Source: Clostridiales bacterium
GTDB lineage: Bacteria; Bacillota; Clostridia; Lachnospirales; WQUN01
Reading direction: 5' to 3'
Assembly: GCA_031273705.1 (NCBI GenBank)
Contig: JAISRJ010000318.1
Coordinates: forward strand, 1-18,869
Length of the DNA stretch: 18,869 nt
Positions 1 to 7,077 of this stretch are shown one piece after another. The notes beneath the pieces were generated by a model. That model was not told the DNA's origin, made no database searches, and worked only from the letters and a program-made list of their open reading frames with translations. Each line of letters starts with the position of its first letter. Position 1 is the stretch's first letter. A program made the position numbers and the translations under genes.

Positions 1-1760
1 TAACCGTAACAGCAAACACGCCTCCGTGAGCATCTACCCGCCTTCTGGTGTGCGTGTAGAGAAAGTACTGTTGTACGGGTCGCCCACCAAGAATTCGCGG
101 TGTTTTCCTGCAATACACAGTGTGCGGCCAAAGCGGTGTCGTCGGCGTCAGTACCATCCCAATTCTCGCCGCTGTAGCGTCCGGATATTAACAATGGGAT
201 ATCGCCGGTTGTTTTAAGAACAAGATCCCAGTCAACGCGATTCGCGACGACTATTGTCTGCTCGGTTATATCGTTAAGACCGTCTATATCCATTGTAACC
301 TCAATGGATTTACCTGATTCAGGCATTTGAGCCTCTTCGTCAGCCCAAATCTTCAGGTTTTGGATATATATCGAACCTCTTAACTGTGAAGAAGCTCTAA
401 AGGATGGGCTTAATATTATCCAAATTTCCTCATCGTCATTCGAGTAAGCGGAATTGCCTAATTTATCCGCTGTGTAATTACCGTTGGGCATGTATACAAA
501 ATAATCCGTGCCGGCGGTGAAAGCATAAGAATACTTTTCATCTCTTCCGGTGCTCTCATTATACATGGTAATATTTCCGTTATCGTTTCGGGTAAGATTA
601 GTAATCAAACCGGTGGACGTGTTGACCGCCGCGGTGTCATATACACCTAAGCCCGTTCTGCCGCTGCTGTCCCAAGCTAAGCCCGGTTCTACGCCAACGG
701 TAAGAAAATCAACGCCTGACGCTCGGTTCGTCCAGGTATCCATAAACCGATAGCCGCGTGGAAGTTTCAAGCGAATTATCTCGTTTGCGCGAATCGCGCC
801 GGGTCTTAACTCGCTTATAATAAGATCATCCAGATCAAATTCATCTCTCGCGGTGACGACAGACTTTATAGTTGTGTTAGTCTGATTCTTTCTGGCTGTA
901 GCAAAACGCAATTTCTGACTGGAAATATATGATTGGCTGCCGCCTTCTACTTCTACTATGCAGTCTACATCGTCATTTATTGTACGGCTGACCAGTGGAA
1001 TTCTAATTTCCAGGTTGCTGCCCAGCGACGCGGTATCCTGAAGAATTGTAACAGTAGCTCTGCTTGAGTTATTTTGGGAAACAGATAGTTTGTAAGCGAC
1101 GCCCAAGCTGCCATTTTTACCTGTAAGGCCAGGCGAGCGGTAATAGTCGCCATAATCCGAGTCTGTTCTGCCATTACCCGGCATATAAATACCTTTAGTT
1201 ATATCATAAGTAATACTTAAGGCATCAGGCGCGGGTAAAGTCGGCGTCGGCGTACTAAGATAAAACCCTAAACCATCAAAATCCTTATTAGCGACAGGAG
1301 CTGTCGCGGGAAAAGCCGCGTTACCGTTAATATAATTATTGGGATCACTTGTAGTTCTCAAAGCTTCTAAACCCGTTGTTGTTGTGCTCGCCCCATCCGC
1401 GTTTCTAAAAAACCAATTCGCGTTAGAAAGAGTTAAAGAAAATTGCAAACCATATGACGGACGATTTTGACCTGAAAGCGCCCTATCGTCTAAAGACAAA
1501 ACAAGATCCGTACCATCGGCGTACCATTCAGGTTCGTCGCCGGTTTTATGCGGGTTGGGCATCAAATAATCCAGTACCGCGTTTGGTCTTAGACCCGTTG
1601 TCCTGGATATGAAGCCGCTTTCAAATAACAGAGTATCTGTGGGGACAGTTTGAACATTATCTACAATGTTACTCGTCGCGGCCATAGTATTAACCGGCGT
1701 AAACGTTATAGCGGAAATGCTCAAAACAACCGCCAGAAGAAGTGATAACTTCCTCTTCAT
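1..1760 (-). CDS. Secreted or surface protein, N-terminal part (3' end outside window)
   Basis: An open frame runs from ATG at 1760 to the left edge without a stop, giving about 586 residues. The N-terminus (MKRKLSLLLAVVLSISA, then a TMA-ATS cleavage-like site near residue 28) is a clear signal peptide, so the product is exported. The mature part is rich in Thr, Ser, Asn and Asp, has almost no Cys until its last stretch, and looks like a beta-rich extracellular protein. Segments such as SELRPGAIRANEIIRLKLP and the DITEQTIVVAN region recall repeated modules in Firmicute surface proteins that carry copper-amine-oxidase-like stalk domains; this is a style resemblance, not an identification. The start is fixed by AAGGAGG seven bases upstream. 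The last 40 or so codons (positions 1-130) turn Cys/Arg/His-rich, and other frames look more protein-like there, suggesting one or two frameshifts or assembly errors near the edge. Confidence 0.8.
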   Translation of the reverse strand, partial: MKRKLSLLLAVVLSISAITFTPVNTMAATSNIVDNVQTVPTDTLLFESGFISRTTGLRPNAVLDYLMPNPHKTGDEPEWYADGTDLVLSLDDRALSGQNRPSYGLQFSLTLSNANWFFRNADGASTTTTGLEALRTTSDPNNYINGNAAFPATAPVANKDFDGLGFYLSTPTPTLPAPDALSITYDITKGIYMPGNGRTDSDYGDYYRSPGLTGKNGSLGVAYKLSVSQNNSSRATVTILQDTASLGSNLEIRIPLVSRTINDDVDCIVEVEGGSQSYISSQKLRFATARKNQTNTTIKSVVTARDEFDLDDLIISELRPGAIRANEIIRLKLPRGYRFMDTWTNRASGVDFLTVGVEPGLAWDSSGRTGLGVYDTAAVNTSTGLITNLTRNDNGNITMYNESTGRDEKYSYAFTAGTDYFVYMPNGNYTADKLGNSAYSNDDEEIWIILSPSFRASSQLRGSIYIQNLKIWADEEAQMPESGKSIEVTMDIDGLNDITEQTIVVANRVDWDLVLKTTGDIPLLISGRYSGENWDGTDADDTALAAHCVLQENTANSWWATRTTVLSLHAHQKAGRCSRRRVCCYG

Positions 1761-1767
1761 GTATTAT

Positions 1768-1774
1768 CCTCCTT
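1768..1774 (-). promoter_or_regulatory. Ribosome binding site of the surface-protein gene
   Basis: The minus strand reads AAGGAGG here, seven bases before the ATG at 1760. It fixes the start of the secreted protein. Confidence 0.85.
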
Positions 1775-1787
1775 GAGTAAAATTTTT

Positions 1788-1815
1788 GGTCTTTTCGCGA
1801 TTAAGACCGTTTTTT
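1788..1815. other. Small hairpin in the leader of the surface-protein gene
   Basis: GGTCTT (1788-1793) pairs with AAGACC (1803-1808) around a 9-base loop. On the plus strand it is followed by G and six Ts (1810-1815), so it resembles a weak plus-strand intrinsic terminator, yet no plus-strand gene lies upstream. On the minus strand it would lie in the 5' leader about 28 bases before the start codon. The rest of the 311-base gap 1761-2071 holds only the tandem repeat and the hemZ promoter candidate listed separately. Confidence 0.35.
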
Positions 1816-1958
1816 GCCGCTTCGCGCTCGCATTCATATAAGCCGCAATCAAAAAGGCTGTTTTCTGATTGCTGTTCTATAATGGATACGCTGAAATTAT
1901 TATTTGACTCAGGAAAATGTTTATTCTACCTAAAGCAAAATGAAATATGTTTGTAATA

Positions 1959-2015
1959 GAAAAAATCGCTATTGAAAAAATCGCATTGAAAAAATCGCAT
2001 TGAAAAAATCGCTAT
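1959..2015. repeat. A-rich tandem repeat, four units of 14-15 bp
   Basis: Four adjacent units of the form GAAAAAATCGC followed by ATT or TATT occupy 1959-1973, 1974-1987, 1988-2001 and 2002-2015. The units differ only by a T insertion or substitution after CGC. The array lies in the gap upstream of hemZ and ends in GCTATAAAA. The unit is too short, and spacers are absent, for a CRISPR. It could be a slippage-prone A-tract array or an upstream promoter element. Confidence 0.85.
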
Positions 2016-2027
2016 AAAAAAAACGCC

Positions 2028-2056
2028 TTGCCATCCTTCAAAAACTGCTGCATAAT
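2028..2056 (+). promoter_or_regulatory. Candidate sigma-A promoter for hemZ-hisS
   Basis: TTGCCA (2028-2033) and CATAAT (2051-2056) are separated by 17 bases, each one mismatch from the vegetative consensus. Transcription would begin near 2063, leaving a leader of under 10 bases that contains only the GGTGA Shine-Dalgarno-like bases. That very short leader lowers confidence; no experimental support is available. Confidence 0.4.
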
Positions 2057-2071
2057 AAAACGGGTGAAATC

Positions 2072-3499
2072 ATGTATTACATAATAGAGGGTCATAATTT
2101 TATTTACGACATTCAAACAATCTCTCAGATATTCTTTGCGAATGAAAAATTTACTAAAGTTGAATCCCCCTCCTCAATTGGATTTACAATAGTAAGCAGC
2201 CTTACGGACACCAAATGTATAGGCGAACTTTACAAAAATGGTATTTTGCTGGAAAGCCGCGTATCTTTAAGGCACAGGCGCCAGAGCGAAACTGATTTAC
2301 TTCAAGAAATCCGCCGCGAATTGACGACGACTTTATATTTGGCGCTTCAAGCTTACACCGCCATAGAACCTCCGTGGGGTGCGCTTACAGGCATTAGACC
2401 GTCTAAAATGGCTCGGCTTATAATGGAAGAAAGCGGGCTTGACAGCGAAACAGCAGTTGACTTAATGCAAAAGAATTACATGGCTCGCAAGGACAAAATT
2501 CAACTTGCCGTAGATGTGGCGCTGGCGGAAAAAGAAATTCTGCGGCGCCAGCCACCGGACGCGGTTAGCATATATGTCGGCATTCCATTCTGCCCGTCCA
2601 GGTGTTTGTATTGCTCCTTCGCTTCGTACGAAATAGATGGTCGTGTCGATTCATATCTGACAGCCTTGTATAAAGAATTACTCGCTATAAAAAACTTAAT
2701 CAATTCCAAACATATTTCCAGTATTTACATCGGGGGCGGCACACCTACTTCGCTTTCAAAAAATCAACTGGATAATTTATGTTCTAAAGTAATTGGGATA
2801 TTCGGCGAACCGGATGAATTTTGTGTGGAAGCCGGTCGCCCGGACACTTTAGACATTCTAAAATTGGAGATTCTGAAAAAATACCATGTAACACGCATTT
2901 CGATCAATCCACAAACTATGAACGACGGAACCCTGGCGCGCATCGGTCGAAATCACAGCTCTAAAGATATAGAAAAATGCTTTATTCAAGCTAGATCTAT
3001 CGGGTTTGATAATATAAACACGGATATAATTCTCGGTCTGCCCGGAGAAACATCAGCCGACACACAGAACACGCTGGAAAAAATTACGGCTTTAAGACCG
3101 GAGAATATAACTGTGCATATGCTTACAATCAAACGCGGGTCTCGGCTGATTGACTCTCTGCAAAATTTCTCTCCATCCGGCCCGCTGGAATTGGAAACAA
3201 TGCTTACCGTAAGCCAAACCCTATGCGCCGAAAACAATTATTCGCCCTATTATATCTACCGACAAAAAAACACGATAGGCAACTTTGAAAATGTCGGCTA
3301 TACTTTACCCGGCAAGGCTTGCGTTTATAATGTGATTATTATGGAAGAAACCCAAACAATCTGGGCGGCGGGCGCGGGCGCGGTTACAAAATTGATTAAC
3401 GGCGATAAAATAAGCCGCGTCTTTAACGTCAAGAGCTTGAACGATTACATTAATCGTATAGACGAAATGATAAAACGAAAGGAAGATAGCGCATGTTGA
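2072..3499 (+). CDS. hemZ: HemZ-type radical SAM protein (coproporphyrinogen dehydrogenase family)
   Basis: The 475-residue product has the radical SAM cluster motif Cys174-x3-Cys178-x2-Cys181 (CPSRCLYC), which binds a 4Fe-4S cluster and S-adenosylmethionine. The SAM-contacting YIGGGTPTSL follows at about 220-229. The N-terminal extension with PWGALTGIRPSK near residue 101 and the C-terminal YYIYRQKN and ENVGY motifs are typical of the HemZ subgroup rather than HemN. HemZ proteins have been linked to oxygen-independent conversion of coproporphyrinogen III to protoporphyrinogen IX, although the reaction of this subgroup is less certain than that of HemN. Length is usual for the family. The start is supported by GGTGA four bases upstream and by the family-like N-terminus. 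The TGA stop overlaps the start of hisS by seven bases, so the two genes are co-transcribed and probably translationally coupled. Confidence 0.88.
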   Translation: MYYIIEGHNFIYDIQTISQIFFANEKFTKVESPSSIGFTIVSSLTDTKCIGELYKNGILLESRVSLRHRRQSETDLLQEIRRELTTTLYLALQAYTAIEPPWGALTGIRPSKMARLIMEESGLDSETAVDLMQKNYMARKDKIQLAVDVALAEKEILRRQPPDAVSIYVGIPFCPSRCLYCSFASYEIDGRVDSYLTALYKELLAIKNLINSKHISSIYIGGGTPTSLSKNQLDNLCSKVIGIFGEPDEFCVEAGRPDTLDILKLEILKKYHVTRISINPQTMNDGTLARIGRNHSSKDIEKCFIQARSIGFDNINTDIILGLPGETSADTQNTLEKITALRPENITVHMLTIKRGSRLIDSLQNFSPSGPLELETMLTVSQTLCAENNYSPYYIYRQKNTIGNFENVGYTLPGKACVYNVIIMEETQTIWAAGAGAVTKLINGDKISRVFNVKSLNDYINRIDEMIKRKEDSAC

Positions 3500-4722
3500 C
3501 ACAAACTCCACGAGGCACAAAAGATATTTTTGGAACACAAATCCTGCTTTGGCAAAAAGCGGAAGATACTATCCGTAAAATCTGCGCCGCTTTTTGCGCT
3601 GAGGAAATTCGCACGCCAATGTTTGAGCATACGGAATTATTTTTGCGCGGAGTCGGTGAAGAGACAGACGTTGTGCAAAAGGAAATGTATACTTTTTTAG
3701 ATAAGGGCAATCGAAGCTTGACACTGCGCCCGGAATTTACAGCCGGAGTCGCGCGGGCATATATAGAACACAAGCTTCACGCGGATCCATCCCCGACGCG
3801 CCTGTATTACGTCGGTCCCAATTTTAGATATGAACGGCCGGCCGCCGGAAGAATGCGCCAATTTCATCAGTTTGGCGCCGAGTGCTTTGGTTCATACGAT
3901 CCAGCCGCCGACGCCGAGATGATCTCGCTGGCGGACACGGTTCTGTCAGAATTGAATATAAACGGCTATACAATTAATATAAACAGCCTGGGCGGAACAG
4001 CTTGCCGAGCAAAGTACAATGAGGTACTCAAAACCTTTTTGAAGGAGAATCTGTCAGCGCTCTGTCCCGTCTGTCAAACACGATATGAAACAAATCCTCT
4101 GCGTGTGCTGGACTGCAAAGATGAATCCTGTAAGGAGATATTAGTAAATTCCCCCATCCCACTGGATTCGTTAGATACGGAATGCAAGCTTCATTGGGAA
4201 AAATTACAGTCTCTGCTGGATACTTTGGATATACAATACACCGTAAACGGTCGAATAGTGCGAGGATTGGATTACTACACGCGAACGGTGTTTGAGTTTA
4301 TTGACGCCGATACCGGCTTAACTATCTGCGGAGGAGGGCGTTATGATCGGCTAATAGAGGAATGTGGCGGTGCCGCGACAGGAGCCGTCGGTTTCGCTAT
4401 GGGTTTGGAACGAATAATATCCATGATGCCGGATGCGTTGACAAAAAGACCATACGTATATATCGGAGCTATAGGTGAAGCAGGCTTTTATAAAGCCCAA
4501 AGCGTAGCGCAGACGTTAAGGCGCTCGGGTATTCGCGCCCAGCCGGATATAGTAGGGCGCGGAGTAAAAGCCCAAATGCGTTTTGCGGATAAAACGGGCG
4601 CCATCTACTCATTTATAATAGGCGATGATGAAATGGTAAATCATCAGGTTAAAATAAAAGACATGCGAACCAATTCTGAAACTGCAGTATCCTTCAACGA
4701 ACTTCTTAACTTTTTTTCGTAG
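3493..4722 (+). CDS. hisS: Histidyl-tRNA synthetase
   Basis: This 409-residue class II synthetase charges tRNA-His with histidine in the cytosol. Visible landmarks are motif 1 (around RTPMFEHTELFLRG, 40-53), TLRPEFTAG (77-85), motif 2 with the histidine pocket (FRYERPAAGRMRQFHQFG, 111-128), the HisA signature VRGLDYYTRTVFEF (256-269) and motif 3 GFAMGLERI (300-308). A four-Cys set (CPVC at 191-194, then C208 and C213) in the insertion before the HisA motif looks like the structural metal site seen in some bacterial HisRS. The C-terminal 90 residues form the anticodon-binding domain. Length is close to the usual 420. The ATG at 3493 overlaps the end of hemZ, a gene order seen in other clostridia. 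The short C-terminus ending LLNFFS is unremarkable. Confidence 0.97.
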   Translation: MLTQTPRGTKDIFGTQILLWQKAEDTIRKICAAFCAEEIRTPMFEHTELFLRGVGEETDVVQKEMYTFLDKGNRSLTLRPEFTAGVARAYIEHKLHADPSPTRLYYVGPNFRYERPAAGRMRQFHQFGAECFGSYDPAADAEMISLADTVLSELNINGYTININSLGGTACRAKYNEVLKTFLKENLSALCPVCQTRYETNPLRVLDCKDESCKEILVNSPIPLDSLDTECKLHWEKLQSLLDTLDIQYTVNGRIVRGLDYYTRTVFEFIDADTGLTICGGGRYDRLIEECGGAATGAVGFAMGLERIISMMPDALTKRPYVYIGAIGEAGFYKAQSVAQTLRRSGIRAQPDIVGRGVKAQMRFADKTGAIYSFIIGDDEMVNHQVKIKDMRTNSETAVSFNELLNFFS

Positions 4723-4740
4723 CTGTTTTATAATATTAAC

Positions 4741-4758
4741 GCGTACCCGAAGGCACGC
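4741..4758 (+). other. Small GC-rich hairpin downstream of hisS
   Basis: GCGTACC can pair with GGCACGC around a CGAA loop, with one A-C mismatch. No T-run follows, so it is at best a weak terminator for hemZ-hisS. The GCGTACC arm resembles the apex of the long palindromic repeat elsewhere in the window, but the similarity is too short to call it a copy. Confidence 0.3.
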
Positions 4759-4800
4759 GCATGAGCTTCGACGAAGGTATTGACATTTTAGACGCTGAAC

Positions 4801-4843
4801 TTTTCCATTTATTTTTTGAAATTGTTTTTGAAATTGCTATAGT
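4801..4843 (+). promoter_or_regulatory. Candidate promoter and duplicated TTGAAA core upstream of nagB
   Basis: TTGAAA (4816-4821) and TATAGT (4838-4843) lie 16 bases apart and could be a -35/-10 pair, although transcription would then start almost at the ribosome binding site. The stretch contains TTTTTGAAATTG twice in tandem. The whole block is near-identical to 16872-16900, which carries only one copy of that core. It may be a short dispersed repeat rather than, or as well as, a promoter. Confidence 0.4.
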
Positions 4844-4855
4844 AAGGGTGAGTTT

Positions 4856-5581
4856 ATGAAAATCTACACAGCGACCGATTTTAAAGATATGAGCCGAAAA
4901 GCGGCGAATATTATCTCAGCCCAGATAATTCTAAACGAAAAAAGCGTATTGGGGCTCGCGACAGGTTCCAGCCCTATAGGCGTTTACCAGCAGCTGATTG
5001 AATGGTATAAAAAGGGGGATGTAGATTTTTCCAGCGTTACCACTATCAATCTAGACGAGTATGTTGGGCTGGCTCCGGATGATCCGCACAGCTACCGCTA
5101 TTTTATGAAGAAATATTTCTTTAGTCATATCAACATTCACGAAAGTAATACTTATTTGCCTAACGGGCTGCAAAAAAGCCAGGAATTTGAATGTATGCGA
5201 TATGAATGTATTATCCGCAATAACGGCGGCATCGACATGCAACTTTTAGGGTTGGGCCACAATGGGCACATAGGTTTTAATGAACCGAACGCCGCGTTTG
5301 AGGCGGATACCCATTGCGTGACACTTTCGCAAGACACAAGAGAAGCCAATAAACGCTTTTTCGATACCATCGACGACGTACCCCGCCAAGCTTACACAAT
5401 GGGTATAAAGACGATCATGCAAGCACGCCGGATAGTCGTAATTGTTTCCGGAGAAAGCAAAGCGGAAATAGTAAAACGCTCTTTCTTTGGGTCTATAACT
5501 CCGGATGTACCCGCCTCTGTCCTGCAACTGCACAACAACGTCACTCTCGTTGGCGACAAAGCGGCGCTTTCGTTGATTTAG
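4856..5581 (+). CDS. nagB: Glucosamine-6-phosphate deaminase
   Basis: The 241-residue cytosolic enzyme converts glucosamine 6-phosphate to fructose 6-phosphate and ammonia, feeding amino sugars from chitin or peptidoglycan turnover into glycolysis. The phosphate-binding loop GLATGSSP (33-40), the catalytic-base region NLDEYVGL with Asp67, and the signature LGLGHNGHIGFNEP (131-144, with His138 and Glu143) are all present. Asn in place of the Asp of the E. coli enzyme before GH is usual for Gram-positive NagB. Length matches the short Gram-positive form, which lacks the allosteric features of the longer enterobacterial enzyme. AAGGGTGA about four bases upstream supports the ATG. It stands alone between hisS and a convergent gene, with no nagA beside it. 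Confidence 0.95.
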   Translation: MKIYTATDFKDMSRKAANIISAQIILNEKSVLGLATGSSPIGVYQQLIEWYKKGDVDFSSVTTINLDEYVGLAPDDPHSYRYFMKKYFFSHINIHESNTYLPNGLQKSQEFECMRYECIIRNNGGIDMQLLGLGHNGHIGFNEPNAAFEADTHCVTLSQDTREANKRFFDTIDDVPRQAYTMGIKTIMQARRIVVIVSGESKAEIVKRSFFGSITPDVPASVLQLHNNVTLVGDKAALSLI

Positions 5582-5612
5582 AACGTACCCCCCCGAGCGG
5601 AGCGCGCCAAAA

Positions 5613-5659
5613 GAGCTGTATCAAAACGACTTGGAAAGTCGCCTTGATGCAGCCCTTTT
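5613..5659. terminator. Bidirectional intrinsic terminator between nagB and the M23 peptidase gene
   Basis: A stem of about 18 pairs (left arm 5613-5632, loop GGA, right arm 5636-5655, with a few interior mismatches and one G-T pair) is followed by TTTT on the plus strand. On the minus strand the complementary A-run at 5609-5612 gives TTTT after the hairpin. It lies between convergent genes and overlaps the TAA stop of the minus-strand gene, so it can serve both. Confidence 0.85.
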
Positions 5660-6716
5660 ATGATTCCATATATGTGACGTACTTAGATGGGTTTACAGCC
5701 GAGCCATTAATGCGCACTTCATAATGAACGTGCGGTCCTGTGCTTCGTCCCGTGCTGCCGGATTCCGATACAATCTGGCCGCGCACTACCGTATCCCCAG
5801 CTTTTACGAGCGCTTTAGAATTATGCCCGTAATATGTCTCAATGCCGTTGCCATGATCTATAATAATCAAAATACCGTAAGAGCCATATTCACCGGCGTG
5901 TTTTACGACTCCGCCGCCGGTGGTTCTTACATTGGTGCCGGTCGGAACCACTATATCCAAGCCGCTGTGGTACTCGCTGCCTGTGCCGCCCATCGGATTA
6001 GTGCGATTGCCGTATCCCGACGAAACCGAACCTTTAACCGGCCAAATAGTGGGATAGCGCTCAAGAATCTCAGATACTTGAGAAAAGTGCGAAATCAACT
6101 GATCGTAAGATTGCCGCTCGCTTTCGACGACGTTTCTTAACGAAATAAGATTATTTTCCAACTGTTTAAGAGGATCGTCCGATGTCGTATCCGGAGCGTA
6201 AGACATTCCGGTAGCGCTGGATTCACCGGCGCTTGCCGACTCAAAATTCTCTAAATACGGTATATCATTTAATTTGTTGATAATTTCCTCTTTCGCCTTT
6301 GCCAACTCGTCGAGTTTGGTTTGCAGCTCTACGGTCATTTGAGAGAAAGCGTCTAATTTCTGCTGATATGTAGTTGTTTTCTCGGTTAAGTCAATGGCCT
6401 GGGCGTTGAGAATAGATTGAGAAGATTCATTTTTGTTTTCGACATAGTTAAGATGTTCTTCCATAGCCTTAGTTTGCTCCAGCAGCGCGTCACACTCGTC
6501 TTGAAGCGCTTGAAGCTCGCTGGACGCGGAAGCTTCCGCGTCTTTATACTGTGTAATGCTGATTAACGAGAAAATTAATACAATAAAAATTGTAGCTATA
6601 ATTGAACAGAAAATGCGAAAGGTGGCGTAAGGTATTTTTATAATTTTGGGTTTTCGTTTTTCTTTTTTGGAAGCTGATAATTCATGCCGATCAGAGGATA
6701 TCTTTTCATGAACCAT
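5658..6716 (-). CDS. Membrane-anchored M23 family metallopeptidase with coiled coil
   Basis: The 352-residue protein has a basic cytoplasmic N-terminus, one transmembrane segment at about 31-54, a long heptad-rich coiled-coil region (about 60-150 and 183-220) and a C-terminal M23 (LytM/DD-endopeptidase-like) domain from about 225. The zinc ligands His250 and Asp254 (HSGLD) and His331 (HVHYE), plus the likely catalytic histidines His298 (YYGHNS) and His329, are all present, so it should be an active peptidoglycan peptidase acting outside the membrane. The anchored coiled-coil plus M23 layout resembles cell-wall hydrolases used in division or sporulation, but no specific role is shown. I chose the ATG at 6716 because AAGGAGAG lies six bases upstream. 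A TTG start at 6779 would add 21 residues but sits only a few bases after the predicted transcription start. Confidence 0.92.
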   Translation of the reverse strand: MVHEKISSDRHELSASKKEKRKPKIIKIPYATFRIFCSIIATIFIVLIFSLISITQYKDAEASASSELQALQDECDALLEQTKAMEEHLNYVENKNESSQSILNAQAIDLTEKTTTYQQKLDAFSQMTVELQTKLDELAKAKEEIINKLNDIPYLENFESASAGESSATGMSYAPDTTSDDPLKQLENNLISLRNVVESERQSYDQLISHFSQVSEILERYPTIWPVKGSVSSGYGNRTNPMGGTGSEYHSGLDIVVPTGTNVRTTGGGVVKHAGEYGSYGILIIIDHGNGIETYYGHNSKALVKAGDTVVRGQIVSESGSTGRSTGPHVHYEVRINGSAVNPSKYVTYMES

Positions 6717-6791
6717 CCGTCGCTCTCCTTCCTTTGATCTTATGTACGCAAACCTTCTTTTGGCTGCGCCTCTTATCAATCTGTCCAGACA

Positions 6792-6820
6792 AGTATAACA
6801 TCGTTGTCACTAAATTTCAA
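6792..6820 (-). promoter_or_regulatory. Sigma-A-type promoter of the M23 peptidase gene
   Basis: On the minus strand TTGAAA (6820-6815) and TATACT (6797-6792) are exactly 17 bases apart. Transcription would start near 6785 and give a leader of about 70 bases before the ATG at 6716, which also argues for that start over the upstream TTG. Confidence 0.65.
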
Positions 6821-6909
6821 CATAAAATTCTATTAAAAGATTAAAAATTACCATCACAGGTCGTATTATTTTGTATTATGTCACGCCTATTGTCGAAATT
6901 TTCAAATTC

Positions 6910-6936
6910 AATAATAAAGGCATTGTCTTTATTATT
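6910..6936. promoter_or_regulatory. Perfect 10-bp inverted repeat between divergent genes
   Basis: AATAATAAAG (6910-6919) and CTTTATTATT (6927-6936) form a perfect inverted repeat around a 7-base centre. It lies in the 361-base gap between the divergent M23 peptidase and uvrB genes, about 90 bases beyond the M23 promoter and 140 before uvrB. It is too AT-rich to be a good terminator. It could be an operator, but no binding protein can be named. The rest of the gap is AT-rich; I saw no clear uvrB promoter and no GAAC-N4-GTTC LexA box. Confidence 0.4.
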
Positions 6937-7077
6937 AAACAGATGTGTGATAGAATCTAACTTGCGTGTTTATTATAACCGACAAATTACCTTTTAATAG
7001 TAATTTTATTCCATATTTGCATTGTCTTTCAGCGTCGAATTAATTGGACAAATTTTTGGAAAGGCAGGTATTCAGCC

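Noticed and set aside
26..217. A 63-codon plus-strand frame opposite the surface-protein gene
   Set aside because: It is Arg-rich shadow coding antisense to a gene with signal peptide and a strong ribosome binding site, and it has no start signal of its own.
1904..1935. TTGACT followed 17 bases later by TACCTA as a hemZ promoter
   Set aside because: The -35 is good but the -10 match is poor; the TTGCCA/CATAAT pair closer to hemZ fits better.
1959..2015. Possible CRISPR-like array
   Set aside because: Units are 14-15 bp, directly adjacent with no spacers, and A-rich; this is a simple tandem repeat.
4780..4808. A perfect TTGACA upstream of nagB
   Set aside because: No acceptable -10 lies 16-18 bases downstream, so it is not called as a promoter.
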